In this document: piece after piece, positions 25,530 through 33,889 of the stretch
How the letters are laid out: every line of letters begins with the position of its first letter
How positions within the stretch are numbered: position 1 is the stretch's first letter
DNA from: DAIDKA01 sp036498905
GTDB lineage: Bacteria; Pseudomonadota; Gammaproteobacteria; Steroidobacterales; Steroidobacteraceae
Reading direction: 5' to 3'
DNA length: 64,000 nt
Assembly: GCA_036498905.1 (NCBI GenBank)
Contig: DASYER010000043.1
Coordinates: 1-64,000, forward strand
Notes under the pieces: generated by a model
Seen by the model: only the letters and a program-made list of their open reading frames with translations
Told to the model about the DNA's origin: nothing
The model's database searches: none
Position numbers and translations under genes: made by a program

Positions 25530-26028
25530 GCGCGGCGTATTCGACCGCGACGAGGGTGAAAGTGGTGCTGCCGGAGGGCAGCATCACAGTCACGTCGGTA
25601 TCCAGTTTCTTGCCGAGCAACGCGCGCCCGAGCGGCGAATCCATACTGATATAGCCGCTGCCCGCGTCGGTCTCATCCGGCCCGACGATGCGGTAGCGCA
25701 CTTGCGTGGCGTCCTCGCGTTCGAGAGTCACCCAGGCACCGAAGAATACCCGCGTGACATCCGAGGGTGGTTGGTCGACGACCGTCATGCCATCAAGGCG
25801 CTGCCGCAGGAAGCGCACGCGACGATCGATTTCACGCAGGCGTCGCTTGCCGTAGGTGTATTCGGCATTCTCTGAACGGTCGCCTTGCGCGGCAGCCTCC
25901 TGCACGGCCTGGGTCACGCGCGGTCGTTCGGTACGCCACAGCGTGTCGAGCTCGGCACGCAGCTTTGCGATGCCCTGCGCAGTGATGAACTGTGAACCCG
26001 GTATCGGTGCGGCGCGGTAGCGACTCAT
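25519..26028 (-). CDS. greB: Transcription elongation factor GreB
   Basis: Rescues backtracked RNA polymerase by stimulating transcript cleavage through the secondary channel. The N-terminal coiled coil carries the acidic tip in AAAQGDRSENAEY, flanked by LDTLWRTERPRVTQ and KRRLREIDRRVRFL, which are GreB rather than GreA hallmarks. The C-terminal FKBP-like domain has YRIVGPDETDAGSGYIS and SPLGRALLGK. ATG at 26028 (MSRYR) was chosen, with GGGAA upstream; a TTG three codons earlier is less likely. Length 169 compares with 158 in E. coli. Confidence 0.94.
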   Translation of the reverse strand: MSRYRAAPIPGSQFITAQGIAKLRAELDTLWRTERPRVTQAVQEAAAQGDRSENAEYTYGKRRLREIDRRVRFLRQRLDGMTVVDQPPSDVTRVFFGAWVTLEREDATQVRYRIVGPDETDAGSGYISMDSPLGRALLGKKLDTDVTVMLPSGSTTFTLVAVEYAAPTR

Positions 26029-26133
26029 CGGCGGCAATTTCCCACGTTATGTCGGATCTGCAGCGCCTCCGGCGCGGCGGATCTGTGGAGCGTTTCACGG
26101 CACTTTCGCCGGGTAGAACCTAACCTTTCAACC

Positions 26134-26352
26134 ATGGCCGCCAAGTACTACACCCACTTCGTCACGGCAGACGAGCCGGCTCTCGCGACGGTTGCCTCGG
26201 CGACCGAATCCAGCGAGTGGAGCGGTGTGGTCGAGCTGCGGCACCCGCTTGAACAGACCGCGGGTACGCGCGAATTGCGCTCATTGCTCGCGCAGAGTTT
26301 TGCGCTCACGAGTGATGATATTCGCATCCTGCACTGGGCCCGTCTGCATTAG
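26134..26352 (+). CDS. Small conserved-looking hypothetical protein
   Basis: A 72-residue protein with no recognised family, no signal peptide and no cysteines. It opens MAAKYYTHFVTADEPALA and ends LTSDDIRILHWARLH. Support comes from its isolation between divergent greB and a strong intrinsic terminator 55 bp after its stop, and from typical codon use. It is transcribed apart from the L,D-transpeptidase gene, which has its own promoter-like sequence overlapping the terminator. Confidence 0.65.
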   Translation: MAAKYYTHFVTADEPALATVASATESSEWSGVVELRHPLEQTAGTRELRSLLAQSFALTSDDIRILHWARLH

Positions 26353-26406
26353 CGCCCCTGATCCCCTAGCGGACTTCCTTCCCTTCATCGAAGGTCCGCA
26401 TTCTCG

Positions 26407-26437
26407 GCCCCGCGCTTAAGCTCGGGGCATTTTTTTT
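26407..26437 (+). terminator. Rho-independent terminator
   Basis: Arms GCCCCG and CGGGGC surround an inner self-complementary GCTTAAGC and are followed by A and eight T residues. It ends the transcript of the small upstream gene. Confidence 0.88.
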
Positions 26438-26463
26438 GGTGTGGGCCCCGGTGGTGTCATAAT
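26436..26463 (+). promoter_or_regulatory. Candidate promoter of the L,D-transpeptidase gene
   Basis: -10 CATAAT (5 of 6 consensus) is 9 nt before the ATG. A weak -35 TTGGTG lies 16 bp upstream, inside the terminator T run. The predicted transcript would have almost no leader. Confidence 0.4.
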
Positions 26464-26472
26464 CGTCGGACC

Positions 26473-27696
26473 ATGACACGCATTCTGTCGCCATTTCGCG
26501 TCACGCCGGGGATTCTGACCCTGGTACTGCTGGCCGGGTGTTCCCTGGTCGGCGCCCCCTGGAGCACCCGCACCAAGCCCCCGCCACCACCCGTGGTGGT
26601 GGCGCCGCCGCCGCCGCCCGCGCTGCCTGCGCCACAGGAAACCTCGCGTTTCGAGCTTGCCGATGCGCAACAGAATGTAATCGGCGATCTGCAGCAGACC
26701 ACGGTCGGCAAGGATGACACCCTCACCGATATCGCGCGCCGCTTCAATCTGGGCTATGAGGAGCTGCTGCGCGCGAATCCGGGTGTGGATCCGTGGCTGC
26801 CGGGCGTCGGCCGCACGGTCGTGCTGCCGACCCGCTTCGTGCTGCCGGATGCGCCACGCCAGGGCGTCGTGATCAATATCGCGGCCATGCGCCTGTTCTA
26901 TTTTCCGCCGCACAAGGCCGGGGAACCCCAGGTCGTCTTCACCCACCCGATCGGCATCGGCAAGGTGGGCTGGGCGACTCCGGAAGGCACGACCAAGATC
27001 GTGCGCCGGCAGAAGGACCCGACCTGGCACCCGCCGATTTCGGTCATCAAGGAGCACAAGGAAAATGGTGACGTGCTGCCGTCGGTGGTCGGACCCGGTC
27101 CGGACAACCCGCTGGGCAACCGGGCGTTCTACCTGACCTGGGCCGGGTATTTGATTCACGGCACGAACAAGCCGGCCGGCGTCGGGCTGCGCTCCAGTCA
27201 TGGCTGCATCCGCTTGTTTCCGGAGGACATTGACGAGCTGTTCGAGAAGGTCCCGATCGGCACCGAGGTGCATGTCGTAAACCAGCCGTACGTGTTTGGC
27301 TGGGACAATGGCCAGTTGGTCCTGCAGTCATTCGGTTCGCTGGAGGATGATCGCCGCGACTGGAAGAAGGCGCAGGCCGCGCTGCTGTCACGTTCGCTGA
27401 GCAAGTCGGTACAGAAGGAACTCAAGAGTCGCGGCGAGACCGTGGACTGGGACTTGGTGATGCAGCTGGCCCACGCGCCACGCGGCCTGATCGTGCCGGT
27501 CACGCTCAGCGATGCCAGCCTCGACAAGGTGCTCGCCGGCGCGACGCTGGTCCAAAACCAGCTGCCCGCGGGCGCCTCGTGGGATGGCAAGACGGATCTG
27601 CCGATGGACGAGAAGACCTTCAAGCAGCTCATGGGCGACTCGGACCCGCAGGAGCATCTGGCGCCGGTCACGGCGGCCCACAAGTCCGGCGGCTGA
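26473..27696 (+). CDS. L,D-transpeptidase (YkuD) lipoprotein with LysM-like region
   Basis: Envelope enzyme expected to cross-link peptidoglycan stem peptides or attach proteins to them. A lipobox LLAGC (Cys23) is followed by a long proline-rich spacer. Then comes a LysM-like segment (VGKDDTLTDIARRFNLGYEELLRANPG split over it) and the YkuD domain with HGTNKPAGVG and the catalytic SSHGCIRL (Cys245). An additional 120-residue C-terminal tail has no clear homology. Length 407. The orphan tail-sheath gene follows 35 bp downstream. Confidence 0.93.
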   Translation: MTRILSPFRVTPGILTLVLLAGCSLVGAPWSTRTKPPPPPVVVAPPPPPALPAPQETSRFELADAQQNVIGDLQQTTVGKDDTLTDIARRFNLGYEELLRANPGVDPWLPGVGRTVVLPTRFVLPDAPRQGVVINIAAMRLFYFPPHKAGEPQVVFTHPIGIGKVGWATPEGTTKIVRRQKDPTWHPPISVIKEHKENGDVLPSVVGPGPDNPLGNRAFYLTWAGYLIHGTNKPAGVGLRSSHGCIRLFPEDIDELFEKVPIGTEVHVVNQPYVFGWDNGQLVLQSFGSLEDDRRDWKKAQAALLSRSLSKSVQKELKSRGETVDWDLVMQLAHAPRGLIVPVTLSDASLDKVLAGATLVQNQLPAGASWDGKTDLPMDEKTFKQLMGDSDPQEHLAPVTAAHKSGG

Positions 27697-27731
27697 GCGC
27701 CCGCACCCGAGCGCTCCGCGAACCTGTTAGA

Positions 27732-29336
27732 GTGCGGCCGGTCACTGTGGGTGCGGCTGCCGTGCGCAGAGTTTCTGAGGCAGATTCAAGAATCCTTGTG
27801 GGGTCCGGGAGCGCCATCGAGCGTGCCCCGGCAGGCGTCACCGCCTTTGTGGGTCGCGCGCTTCGAGGCCCGGTCGCACAGCCCACGCGCATCCACAATT
27901 TCGCCGGCTTCCAGCAGATATTCGGCGGCCTGTGGCAGCCTTCCTCCCTCTCGTATGCGGTCGAACAGTTTTTTGATAGTGGCGGCCGCGAAGCGGTAGT
28001 GGTGCGCGCCGTCAACGGCGCGCGTCCGGCGACCATCACGCTTCCGGCCGGCAGCAGTGCGTTGCGGCTCATGGCCGTGAACCCCGGGTGCCGCGAATAT
28101 CTGCGTGCCGCAGTCGACTACGATGGCATCAGCAGCACCGATCGCTTCAATCTCATCGTGCAGCGGCTGAGCGTGCCGGGCTCGGAGCAGGTTCAGGAGC
28201 AGGAGATCCTGCGCAACCTGTCGATCGAGCCGGGAAGTGCGCGTTTTGTCTCGGACATTCTGCTGACTTCGGCGCTGGCACGGGTGGCCGGGGGCGCCCC
28301 GCCGTCACGTCCGGATGCGACGAGCGTGGGGCACGTGGGTGCGATCGTCGGGTACGTGGGAGCCAACGCCGATGGCGATGATGGCGGCCCGCTGTCGGAC
28401 TACGACATCATCGGCTCGTTGCCGCGGCGCACCGGAATTTTCGCGCTGGGATTGGATACGCAGTTTGATCTGCTGTACATCCCGCCGCTGACGCGTGACC
28501 AGGATCTGGGGATGAGTACCTTGCTGGTGGCGGCCCGCTTCTGCCGCGAGCGCCGCGTTCTGCAGGTCGTGGACCCGCCGCAGGCGTGGACTCAACCGCA
28601 GGAGGCGCTTGAGGGCCTGGCGGCGTGGCCGTTTCGCAGCGACAACGCCGCGATGTTCTTTCCGCGCCTGTTGGCCTTCGATCGACTGCGCAATCGCATG
28701 GCGGCGTTTGCGCCCGGAGCGGCGGCGGCCGGGATGCTCGCGCGTCACGCCTACGAACCCCACCCGACGCTGCGTCCCGCGCTGCGCCCGAGCGTCGCCG
28801 TTGAGCCCGAATTCAGCGCCCGGCTGGCGCAGTCCGGCATCAACACCCTCGAACCGCTGCGGCCCGGTGTGGCGCGCCGCGCGCGCAGCTGTACGCTGTC
28901 CAGTGGAGTGTCGGCATCCGCCGAAGGCCGTTACCTGGCCGCGCGCCGCCTGATCCTGCAGCTGGCCAATAGCATCGAACGCGGCACGCGCTGGGTACTG
29001 ACCGCCCCGAATTCGCCGCCGACCTGGGAGCGCGCCGGCCATCAGATTGAGGAATTCCTCGAATCGCTGCGCGCGCAGGGGACGTTTGCGAGCGGTGAAT
29101 TCGCCGATTGCTGCCAGGTGATCTGGGATGAGCGCGTCAACCGCGCCAGTACCATCGCCACCGGCGCGGTAAACTTGCTGTTTGGCTATGCATTGCAGCA
29201 GCCCGGCGCCCTGCAGTACTGGCTGGTGACGCATCATCCGGCCGGCAGCAGGGTCCGTCCGGTGAGCATCAACCGGCAGGCGGCCTCGCCGCGGCGCGTC
29301 GACTGGGAGATTGAGACCGCGATCCTCAACGCCTGA
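27732..29336 (+). CDS. Phage tail sheath-family protein (orphan)
   Basis: Matches contractile-tail sheath proteins (myophage gp18 / eCIS sheath type). The N-terminal part has RAPAGVTAFVGRALRGPV (about 31-48), then IHNFAGFQQIFGGLW, SYAVEQFFDSGGREAVVVR, all typical of sheath domain I. From about residue 400 the C-terminal core reads RYLAARRLILQLANSIERG, TRWVLTAPNSPPTWERA, FLESLRAQGTF and a final VNLLFGYALQQPG strand. No tube, baseplate, terminator, AAA ATPase or other phage gene is adjacent. GTG at 27732 or 27747 are possible starts. TAGAGT at 27728-27733 could be a -10 for the latter. Function is unknown; it may be domesticated. Confidence 0.85.
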   Translation: MRPVTVGAAAVRRVSEADSRILVGSGSAIERAPAGVTAFVGRALRGPVAQPTRIHNFAGFQQIFGGLWQPSSLSYAVEQFFDSGGREAVVVRAVNGARPATITLPAGSSALRLMAVNPGCREYLRAAVDYDGISSTDRFNLIVQRLSVPGSEQVQEQEILRNLSIEPGSARFVSDILLTSALARVAGGAPPSRPDATSVGHVGAIVGYVGANADGDDGGPLSDYDIIGSLPRRTGIFALGLDTQFDLLYIPPLTRDQDLGMSTLLVAARFCRERRVLQVVDPPQAWTQPQEALEGLAAWPFRSDNAAMFFPRLLAFDRLRNRMAAFAPGAAAAGMLARHAYEPHPTLRPALRPSVAVEPEFSARLAQSGINTLEPLRPGVARRARSCTLSSGVSASAEGRYLAARRLILQLANSIERGTRWVLTAPNSPPTWERAGHQIEEFLESLRAQGTFASGEFADCCQVIWDERVNRASTIATGAVNLLFGYALQQPGALQYWLVTHHPAGSRVRPVSINRQAASPRRVDWEIETAILNA

Positions 29337-29382
29337 GTGTTCCGTCGTCGGCCGCCGCTCCGGCAGTATAAGATATCGGCCC

Positions 29383-29904
29383 GTGAGCAATCGGTACGTA
29401 GTCTTTTCGCATGGACAGGAAGGCGGCCCCTGGGGCCGCAAGACCACCGTGCTCGCCGATACCGCACGCGCGGAAGGCTTCGAGCCGGAGTCGGTGGACT
29501 ATCGCGGCATCGAATCCCCGCAGGCCCGACTCGCGCACCTGATGGATTTCTGTAAGGACCTGCAGGGCGAACTGGTTCTGGTAGGTTCAAGTGTCGGCGC
29601 CTATGTATCGGTCGCGGCGGCCTCGCACCTGCACGCCCGTGGCGTATTCCTCATGGCTCCGGCGATCTATGGCGAGGGCCTGCCGCCGCTGCGCAAGGGA
29701 GTGCTCGACTGCCCGACGATGGTCATTCACGGCTGGAGCGACGAGGTGGTGCCTTACGAGGACAGCGCACGCTTCGCGCGCGACTACGGCGCCTCCCTGC
29801 ATCTGCTGCACGATGACCATCGGCTGCACAACCAGTTGAACATGATCCGCTACCTCTTCGAGTACTTCCTGATCTCGTTGGACATGTCGGCGTCCGGCGA
29901 ATAG
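29383..29904 (+). CDS. YqiA-like alpha/beta hydrolase
   Basis: Small serine hydrolase of the YqiA/UPF0227-type group. The nucleophile elbow is GSSVGAY (Ser70), the acid is in HGWSDEVVPYED, and the histidine is in DDHRLHNQL. An N-terminal YVVFSHGQEGGPWGRK forms the oxyanion region. Length 173, no signal peptide. The start is GTG; TATAAG ends 10 nt upstream, so the leader may be minimal. It lies 3 nt before plsB and is probably co-transcribed with it. An ester or thioester substrate is likely but unidentified. Confidence 0.85.
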   Translation: MSNRYVVFSHGQEGGPWGRKTTVLADTARAEGFEPESVDYRGIESPQARLAHLMDFCKDLQGELVLVGSSVGAYVSVAAASHLHARGVFLMAPAIYGEGLPPLRKGVLDCPTMVIHGWSDEVVPYEDSARFARDYGASLHLLHDDHRLHNQLNMIRYLFEYFLISLDMSASGE

Positions 29905-29907
29905 GCC

Positions 29908-32334
29908 ATGGGCTGGTTGCTGCGACGGATCCTGACGCTGTGGGTTCGCTTCACCACGCTGCCGGCCGATGCGGCGGCGCGCCTGCTGGGTCGCGGCAAG
30001 CCGATCTGCTATGTCATGGAGCATCGCAGCCTCACGGACTTCGCGGTCCTGAACAGCGCCTGCGTGAAACTTAAGCTGCCACGACCGCGCAAGCGGCTGC
30101 TCGCCCACAGTGCCGAGCTGCGGTCATTTTTCTACCTGGCGCCGCGCGGCGGCCTGCGCGCCGAACCGCTGGACCGCCGGCCGCCGCCGCCGCTGGCGAA
30201 GCTGGTGGATCTGTTGCGGGCGGATCCGGCCCTCGATGTGGATCTGGTGCCGGCGGCGGTGTTCTGGGGGCGCGCGCCGCAACGTGAGGCTTCCTGGTTC
30301 CGGCTGCTGCTGGTGGATGACTGGGTCATCACCTCCCGGGTGCGCAGGTTTTTCCAGGTGATATTCAACGGGCGCAACACGCTGCTCGAACTTGACGAGC
30401 CGGTCTCACTGCGCAGCCTTCTCGGCAGCGATGCCCCGACGGTGGTGCAGTGCCGGCGGGTGGCGCGGGCATTGCGGGTGCGCTACGCGCGGCAGCGCGC
30501 CGCACGCATCGGCCCGGACCTATCGCATCGGCGCACGATAGTCGGCCGCATTCTGCGCACGCGCGCGGTCCGGGCGGCGGTCGCGCAGGAAGTACGGGAA
30601 AAGAAGATCACCCGGCGGCAGGGCCTGATCCGCGCGCGCAAGCTCGCCTATGAAATCGCCGCGAATTATTCGCCCGCGTTCGTGCGCTTTCTGGAGCGTG
30701 TGTTCAGCTGGCTGTGGACGCGCATCTACGATGGCGTCGACTTCGCCAATGCCGATACCCTGGCCAAGGTCGCGGATGGGCATGAGATCATCTACGTGCC
30801 CTGCCACCGCAGCCATATGGACTACCTGCTGCTGTCGTATGTGATCTATCGCAGTGGCTACGCCATTCCGCACATCGCGGCGGGCCTGAATCTGAATATG
30901 CCGGTGGTGGGCCGCTACCTGCGCAAGGGCGGCGCATTCTTCATTCGCCGCAGCCTGCGCGGCAACGCGATGTACACGATCGTGTTCATGAGCTACATGG
31001 CCGCGATCATGGCTCGGGGTCATTCGATCGAGTACTTCATCGAGGGCGGTCGCAGCCGTACCGGACGGCTGATGCAGCCGAAGACCGGCATGCTCACGAT
31101 GACGCTGCGCGGTTTCCTGCGCTCGCCCGCCCGCCCGATCGTGTTTCTGCCGGTGTACTTCGCCTATGAGCGCGTCATGGAGGCCGACACTTACATCGGT
31201 GAGCTGTCGGGCAAGGTCAAGGAGAAGGAGAGCATCTTCGGTCTGCTGCGTGCGCTGCCGCGGCTGAAGGAAAAATTCGGCAAGGTGCACGTCAACATCG
31301 GCGAGCCGATTCACCTGGACGCACTGCTGCAACGCCATGACGGCCAATGGCGCTCGCGCCTGACGGCAGAGGAGGGCCGTCTGCCCTGGCTGAATGCCGC
31401 TGTGGGCGATCTGGCGAACCAGATCATGCGCAACATCAATGCCGCCGCGGTGGTGACTCCGATCGGGCTGCTGGCGGTGGCGCTGCTGGCATCCCCGCGC
31501 CGCACGCTTGTCGCTGCGGATCTGCTGCGCCAGCTGACGCTGCTGAAGGCGCTGCTCGCCGACTGCCCCTACAGCGCCCGCGTGACGGTGACGAACCTGA
31601 CGGCCGCGCAGATCGTCGCGTACGGGGAGGAAATGAAGGCCATCACCAGACGGCCTCATCCGCTCGGCGATCTGGTGCAGATGAGCGATGAGGCCGCGGT
31701 GCTCGCGGCCTACTACCGCAATAACATCGTGCACCTGTTTGCGCTGCCGTCACTGATTGCCTGCGCCTTTGCGGGTAACGCCTCGATGAGCCACGCCGAC
31801 ATTGTGCGGCTGACGGGCCGGATCTATCCGTACATTGCCTCGGAGCTGTTCCTGATCTGGTCGGAGGAGCAGGTCGCGACCGCATTGGATGCGATGCTCG
31901 CGACCCTTGAGTCCCAGGGGCTGCTCGAACGCAACGCGGCGGGCGACTGGTGCCGCTCGGCACCGACATCGCCACAGGCCATGCAGCTGTCGCTGCTGCA
32001 GCAGTCCACGATCCAGACCATCGAACGCTACTATCTGGCCATTTCCCTGCTGCTGCAGGCGGGCAGCGGTCAGATCAGCCAGGCGCAGCTCGAAGAGCGC
32101 TGCCACCTGATGGCGCAGCGCATGTCACTGCTCTACGGGTTTAATTCGCCGGAATTCTTCGACCGGGCACTGTTCGAGAATTTCATCGACCTGCTGCGCA
32201 AGCGCCGCGTGGTTCGCGCGACCGGCGCCGGCAAGCTCGAATTCGACGAGGTGCTGATGCATGTGGCCGCCGATGCGCAGGTGGTGCTCAACGAGGAGCT
32301 GCGTCACAGTATCCTGCAGGTGACGCATTCATAG
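29908..32334 (+). CDS. plsB: Glycerol-3-phosphate O-acyltransferase
   Basis: Inner-membrane-associated enzyme acylating sn-glycerol-3-phosphate at C1, the first step of phospholipid synthesis. Acyltransferase motifs: I HRSHMDYLLLSY (HX4D, near residue 300), II GGAFFIRRSL, III YFIEGGRSRTG and IV IVFLPVYFAYERV. The 808-residue length and large flanking N- and C-terminal regions match the proteobacterial PlsB class (E. coli 807). It follows the YqiA-like gene closely. Confidence 0.97.
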   Translation: MGWLLRRILTLWVRFTTLPADAAARLLGRGKPICYVMEHRSLTDFAVLNSACVKLKLPRPRKRLLAHSAELRSFFYLAPRGGLRAEPLDRRPPPPLAKLVDLLRADPALDVDLVPAAVFWGRAPQREASWFRLLLVDDWVITSRVRRFFQVIFNGRNTLLELDEPVSLRSLLGSDAPTVVQCRRVARALRVRYARQRAARIGPDLSHRRTIVGRILRTRAVRAAVAQEVREKKITRRQGLIRARKLAYEIAANYSPAFVRFLERVFSWLWTRIYDGVDFANADTLAKVADGHEIIYVPCHRSHMDYLLLSYVIYRSGYAIPHIAAGLNLNMPVVGRYLRKGGAFFIRRSLRGNAMYTIVFMSYMAAIMARGHSIEYFIEGGRSRTGRLMQPKTGMLTMTLRGFLRSPARPIVFLPVYFAYERVMEADTYIGELSGKVKEKESIFGLLRALPRLKEKFGKVHVNIGEPIHLDALLQRHDGQWRSRLTAEEGRLPWLNAAVGDLANQIMRNINAAAVVTPIGLLAVALLASPRRTLVAADLLRQLTLLKALLADCPYSARVTVTNLTAAQIVAYGEEMKAITRRPHPLGDLVQMSDEAAVLAAYYRNNIVHLFALPSLIACAFAGNASMSHADIVRLTGRIYPYIASELFLIWSEEQVATALDAMLATLESQGLLERNAAGDWCRSAPTSPQAMQLSLLQQSTIQTIERYYLAISLLLQAGSGQISQAQLEERCHLMAQRMSLLYGFNSPEFFDRALFENFIDLLRKRRVVRATGAGKLEFDEVLMHVAADAQVVLNEELRHSILQVTHS

Positions 32335-32345
32335 ATGGAGGAGCC

Positions 32346-33455
32346 ATGCTGGAGCTTAATCGCACGCTGATCGCGATGGTTGCCGGGGCGCTGGTCCTGG
32401 GCCGCGCCGCGGCTGCGCACGCCGATCCGGCGACGGATGATCGCGACCGCGCTGCGGCCAGCCACTCGCGGGAGCGCAGCACCACGCGATCGCGCCTTAA
32501 CGGGGGCGCCGTCGAAAGTGCGTCCGCGCCGGCGCAGGCTCAGGACCCGCAGATGTTTTGCGACCGCACCTGCCTGCAGGCCGCCGCGGACGGCTACCTG
32601 AAAGCGCTCGTCGCGCACGATCCGAAGCTGTTGAACCTCGATGAGCACGTGCGCTTCACGGAGGACGGACAGGAACTGCAGCTCGGGGATGGCTTCTGGA
32701 ACACCGCCAGTGGCGTGGGTGCCGCCCAGCAGTTCTTTCCTGACCCGCAGACCCAGCAGATCACCTACATCGGCACCATGCGCGAATTCGACAACCTGGT
32801 GCTGATGGCGATGCGACTGAAGATCCGCGACCGCCGCATCAGCGAGGTCGAGACGCTGTTCTACCGCAAGGGGACGGGTCCGGAATGGAGCGATGCCGGA
32901 GTGGATGCGACCAATTCACGCGGGACCGCGGATGCGTCCTGGCTGGTGCCGCTTGCGGCGCCGCTGCGCGCGACCCGGGAGCAGCTGGCCGGCGTCGCGC
33001 AGGGCTGGCTGAACGCTTTGGGTCACTACGATGCGAAGACCACCCTCGCCGTGAGCGATGACTGCGTGCGCTACGAAAACGGCGAGCGCGTCAGCGGCAA
33101 TGCGCGGGTGCTGATTGGGGACAGCCACTTCAATCTGGCCGCGCTCGGGTGTCGAGAGCAGATGCAAAGCGGCTATTTTGCGTCGATTTCGCGCATCCAT
33201 CATCGCCGGGTCGTGGCCGTGGATCCGGAGAACGGCACGGTGGTGGTGTGGGCGAACCTGGATCAGGCGGGCGCTCGTGCGCTGCGTCTGGCGGACGGGC
33301 ACACGCTGGCGCAGCGCGCCCTGAGCCAGCCATCGAGCACCGAAGCGGTGCTGGTGTTCAGGATCGAGGGCGGCCTAATCCACCGTATCGACATGCTGAC
33401 TCGCGCCGTTCCCTACCATATGAGCCCGGGCTGGGAAGATTCCGCCACACCGTAG
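32346..33455 (+). CDS. Exported protein with two DUF8021-like (NTF2-type) repeats
   Basis: Secreted or periplasmic protein of unknown function. A signal peptide (MVAGALVLGRAAAAHA) precedes a charged linker. Repeat 1 has CDRTCLQAAADGYLKALVAHDPKLLNL, shown here in part, with VRFTEDGQELQLGDGFW. Repeat 2 has LAGVAQGWLNALGHYDAKT, VRYENGERVSGN and FRIEGGLIHRIDML. This arrangement is typical of SnoaL/NTF2-like DUF8021 proteins. A strong GGAGG lies 4 nt before the ATG. It is 11 nt from plsB, so probably in that operon, and convergent with arfB. Confidence 0.78.
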   Translation: MLELNRTLIAMVAGALVLGRAAAAHADPATDDRDRAAASHSRERSTTRSRLNGGAVESASAPAQAQDPQMFCDRTCLQAAADGYLKALVAHDPKLLNLDEHVRFTEDGQELQLGDGFWNTASGVGAAQQFFPDPQTQQITYIGTMREFDNLVLMAMRLKIRDRRISEVETLFYRKGTGPEWSDAGVDATNSRGTADASWLVPLAAPLRATREQLAGVAQGWLNALGHYDAKTTLAVSDDCVRYENGERVSGNARVLIGDSHFNLAALGCREQMQSGYFASISRIHHRRVVAVDPENGTVVVWANLDQAGARALRLADGHTLAQRALSQPSSTEAVLVFRIEGGLIHRIDMLTRAVPYHMSPGWEDSATP

Positions 33456-33457
33456 GT

Positions 33458-33883
33458 TCAGTCCTCGCCGCGGACCCGTCCGCGCAGCACCTTGCGTCGC
33501 TGCTGCAGCGCCTTGCCGTCCAGCCGTCGTTCCTTCGAAGCCCGGGTCGGACGCGTCGCCTTGCGCGGCCGCGGCGCTTCGAGCGATTCGAGAATCAGCT
33601 GACGCAGGCGTTCGAGCGCATCGGCCCGGTTGCGCTCCTGCGAACGGTGCGCGCGCGCGACGAACAGCACGGTGCCATCGTCATTGAGGCGGTGGCCGGC
33701 GCGCGCCCGCAGGCGCTGTTTGACACCGGCATCGAAGGCCGCGGTGTTCCGCAGGTCAAAACGCAGCTGGACCGCGGTGGCGACTTTGTTGACGTTCTGT
33801 CCGCCAGGCCCGGGGGAGCGGATGGCACTGAAGGTCAGATCGGTGTCGGGCACGATCACATGCTCGGAAACAATCAGCGGCAT
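33458..33883 (-). CDS. arfB: Alternative ribosome-rescue factor / peptidyl-tRNA hydrolase ArfB
   Basis: Releases stalled peptidyl-tRNA on non-stop ribosomes. The class I release-factor GGQ motif is SPGPGGQNVNKV (G27-G28-Q29). AVQLRFDLRNT follows and RAHRSQERNRADALERL completes the catalytic domain. The C-terminal tail is basic (RKATRPTRASKERRLDGKALQQRRKVLRGR), which in this family inserts into the mRNA channel. Length 141 matches E. coli YaeJ (140). It begins 6 nt after the mscS stop on the same strand. Confidence 0.95.
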   Translation of the reverse strand: MPLIVSEHVIVPDTDLTFSAIRSPGPGGQNVNKVATAVQLRFDLRNTAAFDAGVKQRLRARAGHRLNDDGTVLFVARAHRSQERNRADALERLRQLILESLEAPRPRKATRPTRASKERRLDGKALQQRRKVLRGRVRGED

Positions 33884-33889
33884 AAGGAC

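Noticed and set aside
27732..29336. Reading the sheath gene as part of a prophage
   Set aside because: No integrase, terminase, capsid, tube, baseplate, lysis or attachment-site repeat is seen; flanking genes are ordinary chromosomal genes with the same base composition.
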